Origin: Candidatus Zixiibacteriota bacterium
GTDB lineage: Bacteria; Zixibacteria; MSB-5A5; GN15; FEB-12
Direction: 5' to 3'
Length of the DNA stretch: 42,528 nucleotides
Assembly (NCBI GenBank): GCA_028715215.1
Contig: JAQUSF010000006.1
Span: 14,523-57,050 of the forward strand
In this document: piece after piece, positions 33,610 to 41,823 of the stretch
Numbering within the stretch: the stretch's first letter is position 1
Layout of the letters: every line of letters starts with the position of its first letter
Translations under genes and position numbers: made by a program
Notes under the pieces: generated by a model
The model's database searches: none
Seen by the model: only the letters and a program-made list of their open reading frames with translations
Told to the model about the DNA's origin: nothing

Positions 33610-33807
33610 ATGAAATCGAAGAAGGCTCTGAAGTGGGGTGCAATTTTATCGATTATCGGGTTGCTGGGGATTGCCTATAATTTTCTTTTCGGATTTGAAT
33701 TTTCAGGAAGAGTCATAGCTTTTTCAATCGGTTTTTTCTTCGGCCTTTCTCTGGGTCTGGGAATGGTGTTGACTTTTTATAATATTTTCAATTCCAAAAC
33801 GAGGTGA
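33610..33807 (+). CDS. Small two-helix membrane protein, hypothetical
   Basis: The 65-residue product is mostly hydrophobic: a basic start (M-K-S-K-K-A-L-K-W), a first helix at about residues 10-28 and a second, glycine-rich helix at about 33-57 (I-G-F-F-F-G-L-S-L-G-L-G-M-V), ending S-K-T-R. The positive ends place both termini in the cytoplasm. I know no family. It follows the DUF5661 gene by 12 bases with a weak RBS (AAAAAGG) and is likely co-transcribed. Confidence 0.65.
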   Translation: MKSKKALKWGAILSIIGLLGIAYNFLFGFEFSGRVIAFSIGFFFGLSLGLGMVLTFYNIFNSKTR

Positions 33808-33861
33808 AAACATTTTTTACTGTATTCCAGTTTTAAAATCTGGATTTTCACGGGTATTTGA

Positions 33862-34530
33862 ATGGCTTATGATGATATTTACAGCCGGGTAAAAGATTAT
33901 TTCGGTTCTGAGCCGACCGGCATAGTACGCGAGCACTACACCCGGATAGACAAAAAAAGGCCGGTGCTTGATATCGGCACCGGGCAGGGACGGAATGCTT
34001 TCTTCCTGGCCCGAAAGGGATACATCGTTGACGCTATCGACCCTTCCCGGGTAGCTATAGACACCGTCGCCAATATAGCTGAAAAAGAGAATCTGCCCAT
34101 CAGCGCCAACCAGTGCGGCTTTGAAAATTTCATACCCCTGACTGACTTTTACTCTGCTATCCTTCTTATAGGTCTCATTCAGATTCTTAGCTGGACAGAA
34201 ATCAATATACTTCTTAAAAATATCAGTACCTGGACAAGCCGGGGGAGTCTGATTTTTGTAACCGCTTTTACGGTCGAAGACCCTTCTTATGAAAAAACGG
34301 TAGCTGATTTTCGTAAAATCGGTAATAATTCGTTTGAAAAAGATAAAAAGCAGGTGCATACATATCTTGAACCTGGCGAGATATTGACTCTTTTCAGGAA
34401 TTATAAGGTTGTTTATCATAATGAAGGCCTGGGGGCGGAACATTACCATGGCGACCGTCCGGCTCATCGCCATGGCATGGTGGAAGCGGTTTTTTTGAAA
34501 ACGGACAAGGGTGAATATATAATAGAATAA
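33862..34530 (+). CDS. Class I SAM-dependent methyltransferase (TehB-like)
   Basis: The 222-residue protein has a Rossmann methyltransferase core: motif I is V-L-D-I-G-T-G-Q-G-R-N-A-F-F-L-A-R-K-G, the acidic end of strand 2 is V-D-A-I-D-P-S, and the strand 4 region is A-I-L-L-I-G-L-I-Q-I-L-S. This resembles TehB/methyltransferase-11/12 proteins, which modify small molecules or metalloids. The substrate is unknown. No clear Shine-Dalgarno precedes ATG 33862. A long open frame on the opposite strand is a shadow and shows no family motif. Its C-terminus has histidine-rich Y-H-G-D-R-P-A-H-R-H-G, perhaps metal binding. Confidence 0.88.
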   Translation: MAYDDIYSRVKDYFGSEPTGIVREHYTRIDKKRPVLDIGTGQGRNAFFLARKGYIVDAIDPSRVAIDTVANIAEKENLPISANQCGFENFIPLTDFYSAILLIGLIQILSWTEINILLKNISTWTSRGSLIFVTAFTVEDPSYEKTVADFRKIGNNSFEKDKKQVHTYLEPGEILTLFRNYKVVYHNEGLGAEHYHGDRPAHRHGMVEAVFLKTDKGEYIIE

Positions 34531-34590
34531 TGCGATTAACCGGGAGTTTTTTTTAAACCACGAAAATCTGATAGTGTGGAGGGACAGATT

Positions 34591-35469
34591 ATGCGATACG
34601 GCAGCCAGTCGGAAGTCAACCCGATTAAAAGCGTGTTGCTCAAACATCCTCGTGACGCTTTCATCTCGCAGGAAAATATCGATGACCAGTGGCAGGATTT
34701 GAACTACCTCGGTTGCCCTGTTTATGAAAAAGCTCTGGAAGAATACGATTATTTTGTAAATCTGATTAATAATGAGGTTGATAAGATATATTACCTTCCC
34801 GAAGACGCCCGGGTGGGCCTGGATTCCATGTATGTACACGACCCGGTATTAATTACCGACCAAGGCGCGATTTTATGCAATATGGGAAAAGAGGAACGCC
34901 ATGAAGAACCCCGGGCTGTAAGGGATTACCTCCGGAAAACAGGGGTGCCGATTCTGGGTAAAATTGGTGGCGACGGGACACTCGAGGGAGGTGATGTGGT
35001 CTGGCTGGGACCACGGCAGCTGGCGGTGGGGCAGGGTTATCGGACTAACGCCGAAGGTATCCGGCAACTTCGCGATTTGACTGCCGGTTTGGTCGATGAA
35101 TTCATAGTTGTCCCGTTGGTGCACTGGACAGGACCGGACGAGGTATTGCACCTGATGTCGATGATAAGCCCGATTGATAACGACACGGTGGTGGTGTACT
35201 CACGGCTTTTGCCGGTACCTTTTCGGCAGTGGCTGGTTGAAAGGAATTTCAAACTTATCGATATTCCTGATGAAGAATACCCGACGATGGCGTGCAATAT
35301 CCTGGCGCTGGCACCGCGAAAGTGTATAATGATTGAAGGTAATCCCCGAACCAGGCTGTTGCTGGAAAGGGCTGGTTTTACAGTCCGGGAATATAAGGGT
35401 CAGGAGATATCGAAAGTCGGTTCCGGCGGCCCGACCTGCCTGACAAGACCCCTGTTAAGGGAAAGGTAA
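34591..35469 (+). CDS. Amidinotransferase-fold hydrolase (DDAH/arginine deiminase-like)
   Basis: The 292-residue protein belongs to the pentein (guanidino-modifying) superfamily. Catalytic elements are visible: D-S-M-Y-V-H-D-P, G-G-D-G-T-L-E-G-G-D-V, the catalytic histidine in E-V-L-H-L-M-S-M and the nucleophile C283 in G-G-P-T-C-L-T-R-P-L. Dimethylarginine dimethylaminohydrolase, which yields citrulline, is the best match; ornithine or other guanidine substrates are possible. ATG 34591 has GGAGGG about 8 bases upstream, whereas the frame opens at GTG 34576 with no RBS. It stands alone, convergent with the DinB gene. Confidence 0.9.
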   Translation: MRYGSQSEVNPIKSVLLKHPRDAFISQENIDDQWQDLNYLGCPVYEKALEEYDYFVNLINNEVDKIYYLPEDARVGLDSMYVHDPVLITDQGAILCNMGKEERHEEPRAVRDYLRKTGVPILGKIGGDGTLEGGDVVWLGPRQLAVGQGYRTNAEGIRQLRDLTAGLVDEFIVVPLVHWTGPDEVLHLMSMISPIDNDTVVVYSRLLPVPFRQWLVERNFKLIDIPDEEYPTMACNILALAPRKCIMIEGNPRTRLLLERAGFTVREYKGQEISKVGSGGPTCLTRPLLRER

Positions 35470-35543
35470 AAGAGTTACTGAGAGCGTGTGTATCGTTTTT
35501 TTCTAGTTTATTAACGCCCTCGAGGCTTAAATGGAATATTTAT

Positions 35544-36065
35544 CTAATGTTTGAAATGTTCTATTAATTCATATATCCGGGCGATGTGGAAATCGTCGTG
35601 CTCGGCCATCAAATATACCATGTCAATCAGACGCATTTGAATATTGAGCCGGGGATGCAGGGCCGAGCGACCAACCATGTTTTCATCAAGGGCTTCCAGC
35701 TGGGTGACGAAGGCGCCGCGAACCATCCGGAACATCCGCAAAATATCTTTAATATCCCTGGCATTGTGATTGGATGCAGCCGTCTTTCGGCCGTCGAGGC
35801 TGGCCGGTTGCAAAGTTTCGTGTCCGCTAAGGTAGTCGTTTAAACGGCGGCTAAAAAGCGCTTCGGAATCAATCAGATGTCCTATATTTTCCTGAATTGT
35901 CCAGCCGTTTTCCACCGGGGCGGTCAAAAGTTCAGGTGTTAGTGAAGCAGCAATTTCTTCCAGCCTTGCCGGAGTGCCCTTGATACGCGCCACGACACAG
36001 GGGAACACTCCCACCGGGTAGTTAAGTTCAAACTTACGGTCTATCCATCGGGTTTGTTTAAACAT
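35544..36065 (-). CDS. DinB family metal-dependent protein
   Basis: The 173-residue four-helix-bundle protein has the DinB/YfiT metal triad: H63 in I-G-H-L-I-D-S-E, H156 and H160 in A-E-H-D-D-F-H-I-A. W-T-I-Q-E-N is the family's W-x-x-x-E-x motif before the first histidine. DinB-like proteins include damage-induced proteins of unknown function and thiol (bacillithiol/mycothiol) transferases. The nearest neighbours give no clue. It is divergent from the flavoprotein gene with 115 bases between. Confidence 0.88.
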   Translation of the reverse strand: MFKQTRWIDRKFELNYPVGVFPCVVARIKGTPARLEEIAASLTPELLTAPVENGWTIQENIGHLIDSEALFSRRLNDYLSGHETLQPASLDGRKTAASNHNARDIKDILRMFRMVRGAFVTQLEALDENMVGRSALHPRLNIQMRLIDMVYLMAEHDDFHIARIYELIEHFKH

Positions 36066-36180
36066 AATTACTATTCCTCATATTGAAATCACCTTAATTT
36101 AAAAATTCAATAATGGAATCGAGATTGTCATTAAATAATTATACACTTGTTTATCTTGGATGAAAAGGTATTTTTAGACC

Positions 36181-37422
36181 ATGAAACAGGTCGAAGTAAT
36201 AGTGGTGGGTGGCGGTGCTTCCGGTTTGATGGCGGCCGGGCAAGCGGCTCTGGCCGGGGCGAGGGTCTTGATACTTGAAAAAAAAGAAAAACCCGGAAAG
36301 AAACTTCGCATTACCGGTAAAGGTCGCTGTAATTTGACCAACATAGCACCGCGCGATGAATTCATAACTCATTTTGGGGAGAACGGTAAATTTCTCCGGC
36401 AGGCATTTGCGGTTTTTTTTTCCGGTGAACTGATTTCATTTTTCAATCAGTTGGGCATAAAAACGAATATCGAGCGCGGAGGAAGAGTATTCCCGGAAAA
36501 TGATGACGCGGTGGCGGTAACCAAAGCCCTTGTGAATTGGGTGCGCGGATGCAGTGTTAAGGTCGAAAATAATGCTCGGGTCGATAAGTTGTTGATAACC
36601 GACCGGCATATTACCGGGGTAATATGTAATAATAAAAAAATTACGGCCGGGTCGGTTATAATTGCCACCGGCGGAGCGTCATATCCAGCTACCGGTTCCA
36701 GCGGTGACGGTTACCTTCTGGCTAAAAGTGCCGGTCACAAAATAATACCACCCCGGCCGGCATTGGTTCCGCTTGTGACTGACGGTGATATTGCCCCGCG
36801 CCTTCAAGGGTTGAGCCTGCGTAATGTCGAGGCCACAGTGCGAATCGAGGGTCGGAAGAAATGCCATGCCTTCGGGGAGATGCTCTTTACCCATTTCGGA
36901 TTATCCGGCCCGATAATTTTGACTTTAAGCGGACTGGTAGTGGATGCCTTGCGGGATAAAAAAAAGGTCACGGTGCATATAGATTTGAAACCGGCCCTGG
37001 ATGAAAAAAAGCTCGATAACCGCCTGTTGCGGGACTTCAAAACTTTCGGGAAAAGGCAGTTCCATACTTATTTGAAAGAGTTACTGCCCCAGAGCCTGGT
37101 ACCGGTCGGGATAAAGTTGACGGGAATTGCTCCGGATAAGGAAATACATCATATCACTGCTGAAGAACGCCGACGACTGCGGGGATGGTTGAAGGATTTT
37201 ATGTTGGTAATAAAGGGGCATCGTTCCTTCGCGGAAGCCATAATAACCGCCGGGGGGGTGTGTGTTAAAGAAGTTGACCCTCGTACTATGGCTTCGCGTC
37301 TGGTAAAAGGCCTGTATTTTGCCGGGGAAGTAATGGACATCAACGGCGACACTGGCGGGTATAACCTTCAGGCAGCCTTCTCCACCGGCTGGCTGGCGGG
37401 ACATTCAGCGGCTGAAAGATAG
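36181..37422 (+). CDS. BaiN/HI0933-family NAD(P)/FAD-dependent oxidoreductase
   Basis: The 413-residue flavoprotein has the dinucleotide loop V-V-G-G-G-A-S-G-L-M-A-A (residues 7-18), then E-K-K-E-K-P-G-K-K-L and T-G-K-G-R-C-N-L-T-N, a signature of the HI0933/YhiN group. A second region, A-T-G-G-A-S-Y-P-A-T-G-S-S-G-D-G, and the C-terminal G-L-Y-F-A-G-E-V-M-D-I-N-G-D-T-G-G-Y-N close the FAD site. YhiN-type proteins are uncharacterised or act in rRNA-related or bile acid reduction contexts in other bacteria. The start is ATG 36181. Function here is not predictable from context. Confidence 0.93.
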   Translation: MKQVEVIVVGGGASGLMAAGQAALAGARVLILEKKEKPGKKLRITGKGRCNLTNIAPRDEFITHFGENGKFLRQAFAVFFSGELISFFNQLGIKTNIERGGRVFPENDDAVAVTKALVNWVRGCSVKVENNARVDKLLITDRHITGVICNNKKITAGSVIIATGGASYPATGSSGDGYLLAKSAGHKIIPPRPALVPLVTDGDIAPRLQGLSLRNVEATVRIEGRKKCHAFGEMLFTHFGLSGPIILTLSGLVVDALRDKKKVTVHIDLKPALDEKKLDNRLLRDFKTFGKRQFHTYLKELLPQSLVPVGIKLTGIAPDKEIHHITAEERRRLRGWLKDFMLVIKGHRSFAEAIITAGGVCVKEVDPRTMASRLVKGLYFAGEVMDINGDTGGYNLQAAFSTGWLAGHSAAER

Positions 37423-37601
37423 TATAACCGGAAGTTAAACGGCATATTTTTTTACGTTCGAAAATAAATAAAGAGGAACATTAAAAAGCCGGTGATAGTT
37501 TAAGAGTTAATTAAAATTATATTTGCTTTTTTTAAGCAGGCATTTATTATTTAAAATAATATTGTCCGTAAGTAAAGGGATTAATTGAGAAAGGAATATA
37601 T

Positions 37602-38420
37602 ATGCGCTGGTTAATAATGCTTTTGATTTTGTCGCTGATAGGTAATGCCATCGGGCTTTTTATCGCTTATAAATTTTACCGCGCCGATAAAACTCTTAAA
37701 ATAAACCAGAAAATGCTCGATGCTATCAACGAGCATTTGCCGAAAAAACTGCTTTTCCTGCATCATTCGGTGGGACAGATATGGCTTACTGAGGGAAATC
37801 TCAAGGCCGCCCTGATGGCTAACGGCTTCAGCGTCCATGATGCTACCTATGGCGATGAAATCGGTCAGCAGACCGATATCTGTGACTGGCTGCCCAAATT
37901 CCGGGATGACATCGAAAAAGTCTTCACGTTTAATGCCCACCCCAACCAGTACTACGGCGATAATTCTGAAAATGATATTATCATGTTCAAGTCCTGCTTC
38001 CCCAACAGTAATATTGTTGATGAGGGCGCGGAACCCGGCAATCCGACGGATAAGACGAGAACGATAGCCAATTACAAGGCGGTTTTTGATAATTTAAAAA
38101 GTATTTTTGCTGTCCATCCGGGGAAAAAATTCATCTATATTACGGCGCCGCCGCTGGTTCCCGCGGAGACTTCCCCGGATAAGACGATTCGAGCCCGCAA
38201 ATTTAACGAGTGGTTGAAACTTGAGTTCGTTCTTCAGTACCGCCAGGATACGGGACTTGATAATTTTTACGTCTTCGATTTTTTCGATATTCTTGCTGAC
38301 GACCAGAATTATCTCAAAAAGGAGTTTCGCCGCCGCGAGGATGATTCGCATCCCAATGCCGCCGCCGGCCTGGCCGCTACGACGGCTTTTATAAAATTTC
38401 TTAAAGCTAACAATATCTAA
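37602..38420 (+). CDS. Membrane-anchored SGNH-hydrolase-like protein
   Basis: The 272-residue protein has one N-terminal membrane helix (residues 3-23) and an outward-facing domain. Its likely catalytic serine is in F-L-H-H-S-V-G (H54-H55-S56), in place of the usual G-D-S; this form occurs in a poorly studied SGNH branch. A block with D-I-I-M-F-K-S-C-F-P-N-S-N-I corresponds to the N block, Y-I-T-A-P-P-L to the next strand, and D-D-S-H-P-N holds the D247-x-x-H250 pair. It could be an esterase or acetyltransferase acting on envelope polysaccharide. It is an isolated gene with its own terminator. RBS AAAGGA supports the ATG. Confidence 0.72.
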   Translation: MRWLIMLLILSLIGNAIGLFIAYKFYRADKTLKINQKMLDAINEHLPKKLLFLHHSVGQIWLTEGNLKAALMANGFSVHDATYGDEIGQQTDICDWLPKFRDDIEKVFTFNAHPNQYYGDNSENDIIMFKSCFPNSNIVDEGAEPGNPTDKTRTIANYKAVFDNLKSIFAVHPGKKFIYITAPPLVPAETSPDKTIRARKFNEWLKLEFVLQYRQDTGLDNFYVFDFFDILADDQNYLKKEFRRREDDSHPNAAAGLAATTAFIKFLKANNI

Positions 38421-38437
38421 TAAAATAAATATTTCAT

Positions 38438-38471
38438 AAACGATCCTGAATGATTTCAGGAACGTTTTTTT
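38438..38471 (+). terminator. Rho-independent terminator after the SGNH-like gene
   Basis: CCTGAA and TTCAGG form a stem around TGAT, extended by an outer AAACG/CGTTT stem with two unpaired bases on each side, and then a run of seven T. It starts 18 bases after the stop. Confidence 0.85.
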
Positions 38472-38505
38472 ATGGTTATTTCTTTCAGCAGTGAAAGACA
38501 TTTCC

Positions 38506-38534
38506 TTGACACCAATGCTTCGGTAGATTATATT
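38506..38534 (+). promoter_or_regulatory. Sigma70-type promoter of the TSP3/dockerin gene
   Basis: A perfect TTGACA (38506-38511) is followed by a 17-base spacer and TATATT (38529-38534), 5 of 6. The GTG start of the downstream gene is 31 bases further, with GGAGGG between. This is the clearest promoter in the window. Confidence 0.75.
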
Positions 38535-38564
38535 AATAAAAACATATTGATGGAGGGCTCTTAG

Positions 38565-39962
38565 GTGAAAATGCGGGTTTATTTAATAAGCACAGTTATA
38601 TTTCTTGTCATCGGCATGATAAGCATCAATGCCGATGGAAGAGATGAGATTGAGGTACTTCCCGATAAAGTATATATAATGCAACCGGGATTAAAAAACC
38701 TTCTCGGCACCTGTACTTTGAAAAAGCATAACGACACGGCGTTTGGCTTTTCGCTGGAATATCTTCCGGGTGAGCGCACGGTAACATATTTCGACCCTTC
38801 GGAGTGCGGTGAACCGACTTATCCGTTTGAGATCGATGGTTTTTCCTTTACCCTGTTCGGGCCAACCGGCTGCAAATGGCCGATAACGGTAGATATCATC
38901 GTTTATGATACCGATACCAGTCATGAAGTCTGTAATGGGCCGGTGGTGGAACTCTGTCGTTATCAGGTCGTCTGCGATTCGGCCACCTGGTGTTTGCCTT
39001 ATTACGGAACTTATGTATTTCCCGAACCATGTTGTGTGGATGGGCCGTTTTTTATCGGTATTGAATATTCCGACCCTGGCCCGGGAACTTTTCCGGGTAT
39101 CTGTTTCGACACCAAACCGCATCCCGATACTTGTGATAACTGGGTTTATGTTTTGAATCAATGGCGGGAGTTTTATGTTTTCTGGGGTAATGACCCCGGC
39201 TATCCGCTCTTCTGGGTGCGCGGGAATACCCATTCCGTTAACTGTTGCCCGGACGATGATGTGGACGGGATTTGTGACTGGACGGATAACTGCCCTGGTG
39301 TCGCTAATCCCCTGCAGGAGGATACCGATGCCGACGGGGTTGGCGATGCCTGCGATATCTGTCCCGGGTATGACGACCTGGCTGATGCCGATGGCGATAC
39401 CTGGCCGGATGGCTGTGATAACTGCCCGGGGGTTGCCAATATAGAGCAGGATGATATTGACATGGACTCTTATGGTAATGAATGTGACAACTGTCCCGAT
39501 TATCCCAATCCGACTCAATACGATGGGGATGCCGACGGAGTGGGCGACCCGTGTGATAACTGCATCTTCATACCGAATCCTTATCAGGAAAATGCCGATG
39601 GCGATACTTACGGCGACGCCTGCGACGATGACGATGACAACGATGGCATCCTCGATATAGATGACAACTGTCAATATGTTTACAATCCCGGCCAGGAAGA
39701 CAGCGATTTCGACGGTATCGGTGACGCCTGTGAATCCTGTTGCGTCGGTTATACCGGCAATGTCGATTGTTCCGTTGACGAACAACCCGATATATCGGAC
39801 ATTACCAGGCTGATTGATTTTCTTTACCTGTCACATTCGGCTTTATGCTGTTTGGAGGAAGCTGATGTCGATGTCAGCGGGGGAGACCCGGATATCTCCG
39901 ATATTACCTTTTTAATCGACCATCTGTATCTGTCTCATCGAGCCCTGCTTTTATGCCCGTAA
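38565..39962 (+). CDS. Secreted protein with thrombospondin type 3 repeats and dockerin-like C-terminus
   Basis: The 465-residue protein has a signal peptide (about residues 3-23), an N-terminal cysteine-rich beta domain (25-225), at least five calcium-binding TSP3 repeats (about 228-390; D-N-C-P-G-V-A-N-P, D-A-D-G-V-G-D-A-C-D), and a final domain of two related halves, D-C-S-V-D-E-Q-P-D-I-S-D-I-T and D-V-S-G-G-D-P-D-I-S-D-I-T, each followed by L-I-D-x-L-Y-L-S-H. These resemble dockerin-like or EF-hand pairs. It is likely a secreted, calcium-stabilised surface protein. No cohesin partner is visible. GTG 38565 is used; ATG 38571 is an alternative start. The N-terminal domain is not known to me. 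Confidence 0.85.
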   Translation: MKMRVYLISTVIFLVIGMISINADGRDEIEVLPDKVYIMQPGLKNLLGTCTLKKHNDTAFGFSLEYLPGERTVTYFDPSECGEPTYPFEIDGFSFTLFGPTGCKWPITVDIIVYDTDTSHEVCNGPVVELCRYQVVCDSATWCLPYYGTYVFPEPCCVDGPFFIGIEYSDPGPGTFPGICFDTKPHPDTCDNWVYVLNQWREFYVFWGNDPGYPLFWVRGNTHSVNCCPDDDVDGICDWTDNCPGVANPLQEDTDADGVGDACDICPGYDDLADADGDTWPDGCDNCPGVANIEQDDIDMDSYGNECDNCPDYPNPTQYDGDADGVGDPCDNCIFIPNPYQENADGDTYGDACDDDDDNDGILDIDDNCQYVYNPGQEDSDFDGIGDACESCCVGYTGNVDCSVDEQPDISDITRLIDFLYLSHSALCCLEEADVDVSGGDPDISDITFLIDHLYLSHRALLLCP

Positions 39963-39980
39963 TGTTTTAGAATCGTTTAT

Positions 39981-40014
39981 AAAGCTGTTTCTGTTACGGA
40001 AACAGCTTTTTTTT
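39981..40014 (+). terminator. Terminator after the TSP3/dockerin gene
   Basis: AAAGCTGTTTC and GGAAACAGCTTT pair around a short loop (TGTTAC), followed by an eight-base T-run. The A-run on the other side may let it also serve the convergent flavin reductase gene. Confidence 0.88.
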
Positions 40015-40080
40015 AAAAGGAATTAATTATTTTCAATAAAAAGGATTCATAAAACAAATACGGGTAAACAGACAGCCTGA

Positions 40081-40590
40081 CTATTCTTTTATAAGGCAGT
40101 TAATTACCTCGCCGATATACATGCGGTGGTAATCTTTTTCCGGGTAGGACTCATGGATTACCGGATCAAGGAACTTTTTTGGGTCAAGGTCATGGATATA
40201 AATCTTCCGGCACTCGAAGACCAGGCGAGCCTGTTTGAAATAGACCGAACCGAACTGACTTTCAACCGGTAAGAGGCCGGTTGCTTTTATTTTATCGACA
40301 TCGCGTCCGGATCTGGAGCCGCAGTAATTTAGAGTTTTACGATAATGCGACGAAAAAAAAGACAGGGTGAAATAATCCGCCTTTTCCATGAAACGATAAG
40401 TGTAACGTACCGGTCTGACAAAACAGATACATATTTTTTTATTCCACAGTTCGCCGAAAGCTCCCCAGCTGGCAGTCATGGTGTTGAAAGAGTTAATATT
40501 TCCGGCAGTAATCAACATCCAATCTTTACTGATGAGTTTGAAAATATTATCGGGGATTTTTAAGATATCTACAGATATTATTTTTGTCAT
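40081..40590 (-). CDS. Flavin reductase family (FMN-binding split-barrel) protein
   Basis: The 169-residue protein belongs to the flavin reductase-like superfamily. Typical features are W-M-L-I-T-A-G-N, N-T-M-T-A-S-W-G-A-F-G-E-L (the T-A-S-W flavin site), V-R-P-V-R-Y-T-Y and the late Y-H-R-M-Y-I-G-E-V. Such proteins reduce free FMN with NAD(P)H or act as flavoredoxins. The length fits. It is transcribed toward the TSP3/dockerin gene. No monooxygenase partner is adjacent. Confidence 0.9.
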   Translation of the reverse strand: MTKIISVDILKIPDNIFKLISKDWMLITAGNINSFNTMTASWGAFGELWNKKICICFVRPVRYTYRFMEKADYFTLSFFSSHYRKTLNYCGSRSGRDVDKIKATGLLPVESQFGSVYFKQARLVFECRKIYIHDLDPKKFLDPVIHESYPEKDYHRMYIGEVINCLIKE

Positions 40591-40690
40591 GTCAATTTCC
40601 TTTCATGTTTATATTTAAGATATGGAAAATTATAAACTTGGCAATCCTAAAAATAATGGATATTATTTGCCATTAATAGTTAAATAAGTA

Positions 40691-40719
40691 TTGACAGCAT
40701 TAACATGAAGATTTATATA
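40691..40719 (+). promoter_or_regulatory. Promoter of the barrel-protein gene at 40745
   Basis: TTGACA at 40691-40696 and TATATA (40714-40719, 4 of 6) are spaced by 17 bases; an AAGGA ribosome site follows about 7 bases before ATG 40745. It lies in the 154-base AT-rich divergent region. Confidence 0.6.
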
Positions 40720-40744
40720 TATACAATAGTTACAAGGAAAAAAA

Positions 40745-41791
40745 ATGATAAAATATTCTACTATGTCAATAAAATGTATCTTAATATTTTTATTTATTTT
40801 AACTTTTGGTTCTAAAGCTGAAGCTGTTGAAGGCACCATTGTGACCAAAGCCGGTGATAGGTATGACAATGTAAAGTACAAAATTGATAATTTTTATAAA
40901 GTGGTAACCGTTTATCTCGAGAAAGACCAGAAAAATATCAGTTTCCCGGATATTAAAGCTATTTATGATACTGAGGGAAAAAATATTGCCGGGGATTTAC
41001 TAAAGGGTTACTACAAACCGGAAGACAGCGAAAAGCAACTTGAAATTATCGACACTGTCAAACCGGTTCATCCTGTAGTAATAGATTCGGTAAATAAGGT
41101 TGATTCAGGGTTTAGATCGAAGCAATTATTTAAAGATGAATGGCGCTCTAATAATGACCAGGTATTCAAAGAAGCAGCTAAAAAATACTGGAATGTCGGA
41201 TTCAGGCTGGGCTGTAATTTCAGTGTTCCTTTGGGAACATATTACGATGGTATTAACTCCAGTATTGGCTTTGAAGGCGATTTTCTTGTGGCGGTTACCA
41301 ATAAGATTGCAATTCGAGTGATTATATCAAAAGCTGGATTGAAATGGGATGATAGTTTCCGTTTATACAGTCTAAATCCCGAATATGAAATTATTAGTCA
41401 GGAATTTAAGTTGAATGTGATACGTTATATGCTGGCTGTGCAGTATTATAACCGATTTGGAGAAAAAATTCCCGCCAAGACCATGTGGTATGCCGTGACC
41501 GGCCTGGGGGCAATAGCTCATAAAACCACCTTTGAATGTAAATATATAAATACTATAACTTCTGAAATATATTTGGTTGAAGATGATTATCAGGAAACTA
41601 AATTTGCAATGAATCTTGGCTTCGGAATCATTCAAATGTTTTCAAAAAATGTTGGTCTTGATTTTGGATTAAACTGGGACCTGGTTTTTATTGGAAAAGT
41701 TGAAAATGAAGATGATAGCTGGAATTACTACAGTGATGTCCAAACTGCAGGAATATTGGATTTTAAACTATCACTAATAGCTCTTTTTTGA
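40745..41791 (+). CDS. Outer-membrane beta-barrel protein with N-terminal periplasmic domain, hypothetical
   Basis: The 348-residue product has a signal peptide (ends S-K-A-E-A around residue 26), a short N-terminal domain (G-T-I-V-T-K-A-G-D-R-Y through L-L-K-G-Y-Y-K-P), a linker, and from about residue 130 a run of alternating strands (V-G-F-R-L-G-C-N-F-S-V-P, A-I-R-V-I-I-S-K-A-G-L-K) ending with phenylalanine, as outer-membrane barrels do. No family name is secure. It overlaps by 4 bases the open frame of the lipoprotein gene downstream, and both are unusually AT-rich with many AAA/AAT codons compared with the rest of the window. They likely act together. Confidence 0.72.
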   Translation: MIKYSTMSIKCILIFLFILTFGSKAEAVEGTIVTKAGDRYDNVKYKIDNFYKVVTVYLEKDQKNISFPDIKAIYDTEGKNIAGDLLKGYYKPEDSEKQLEIIDTVKPVHPVVIDSVNKVDSGFRSKQLFKDEWRSNNDQVFKEAAKKYWNVGFRLGCNFSVPLGTYYDGINSSIGFEGDFLVAVTNKIAIRVIISKAGLKWDDSFRLYSLNPEYEIISQEFKLNVIRYMLAVQYYNRFGEKIPAKTMWYAVTGLGAIAHKTTFECKYINTITSEIYLVEDDYQETKFAMNLGFGIIQMFSKNVGLDFGLNWDLVFIGKVENEDDSWNYYSDVQTAGILDFKLSLIALF

Positions 41792-41823
41792 TAAATAATC
41801 TTATTAATAATTTGGGAGATCAG

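Noticed and set aside
33817-34839. A 340-codon open frame on the minus strand
   Set aside because: It lies fully opposite the methyltransferase and the start of the amidinotransferase-fold gene, both of which have clear family motifs; the minus-strand product has no recognisable domain.
39243-39735. Internal nucleotide repeats that could be read as a CRISPR-like array
   Set aside because: They are degenerate codons of TSP3 protein repeats in frame, with no constant repeat or spacer sizes.
38691-39785. A 364-codon open frame on the minus strand
   Set aside because: It is the complement of the Asp/Gly-rich TSP3 repeats, which yields a repetitive Val/Ile-rich product with no family pattern; the plus strand has signal peptide and calcium repeats.
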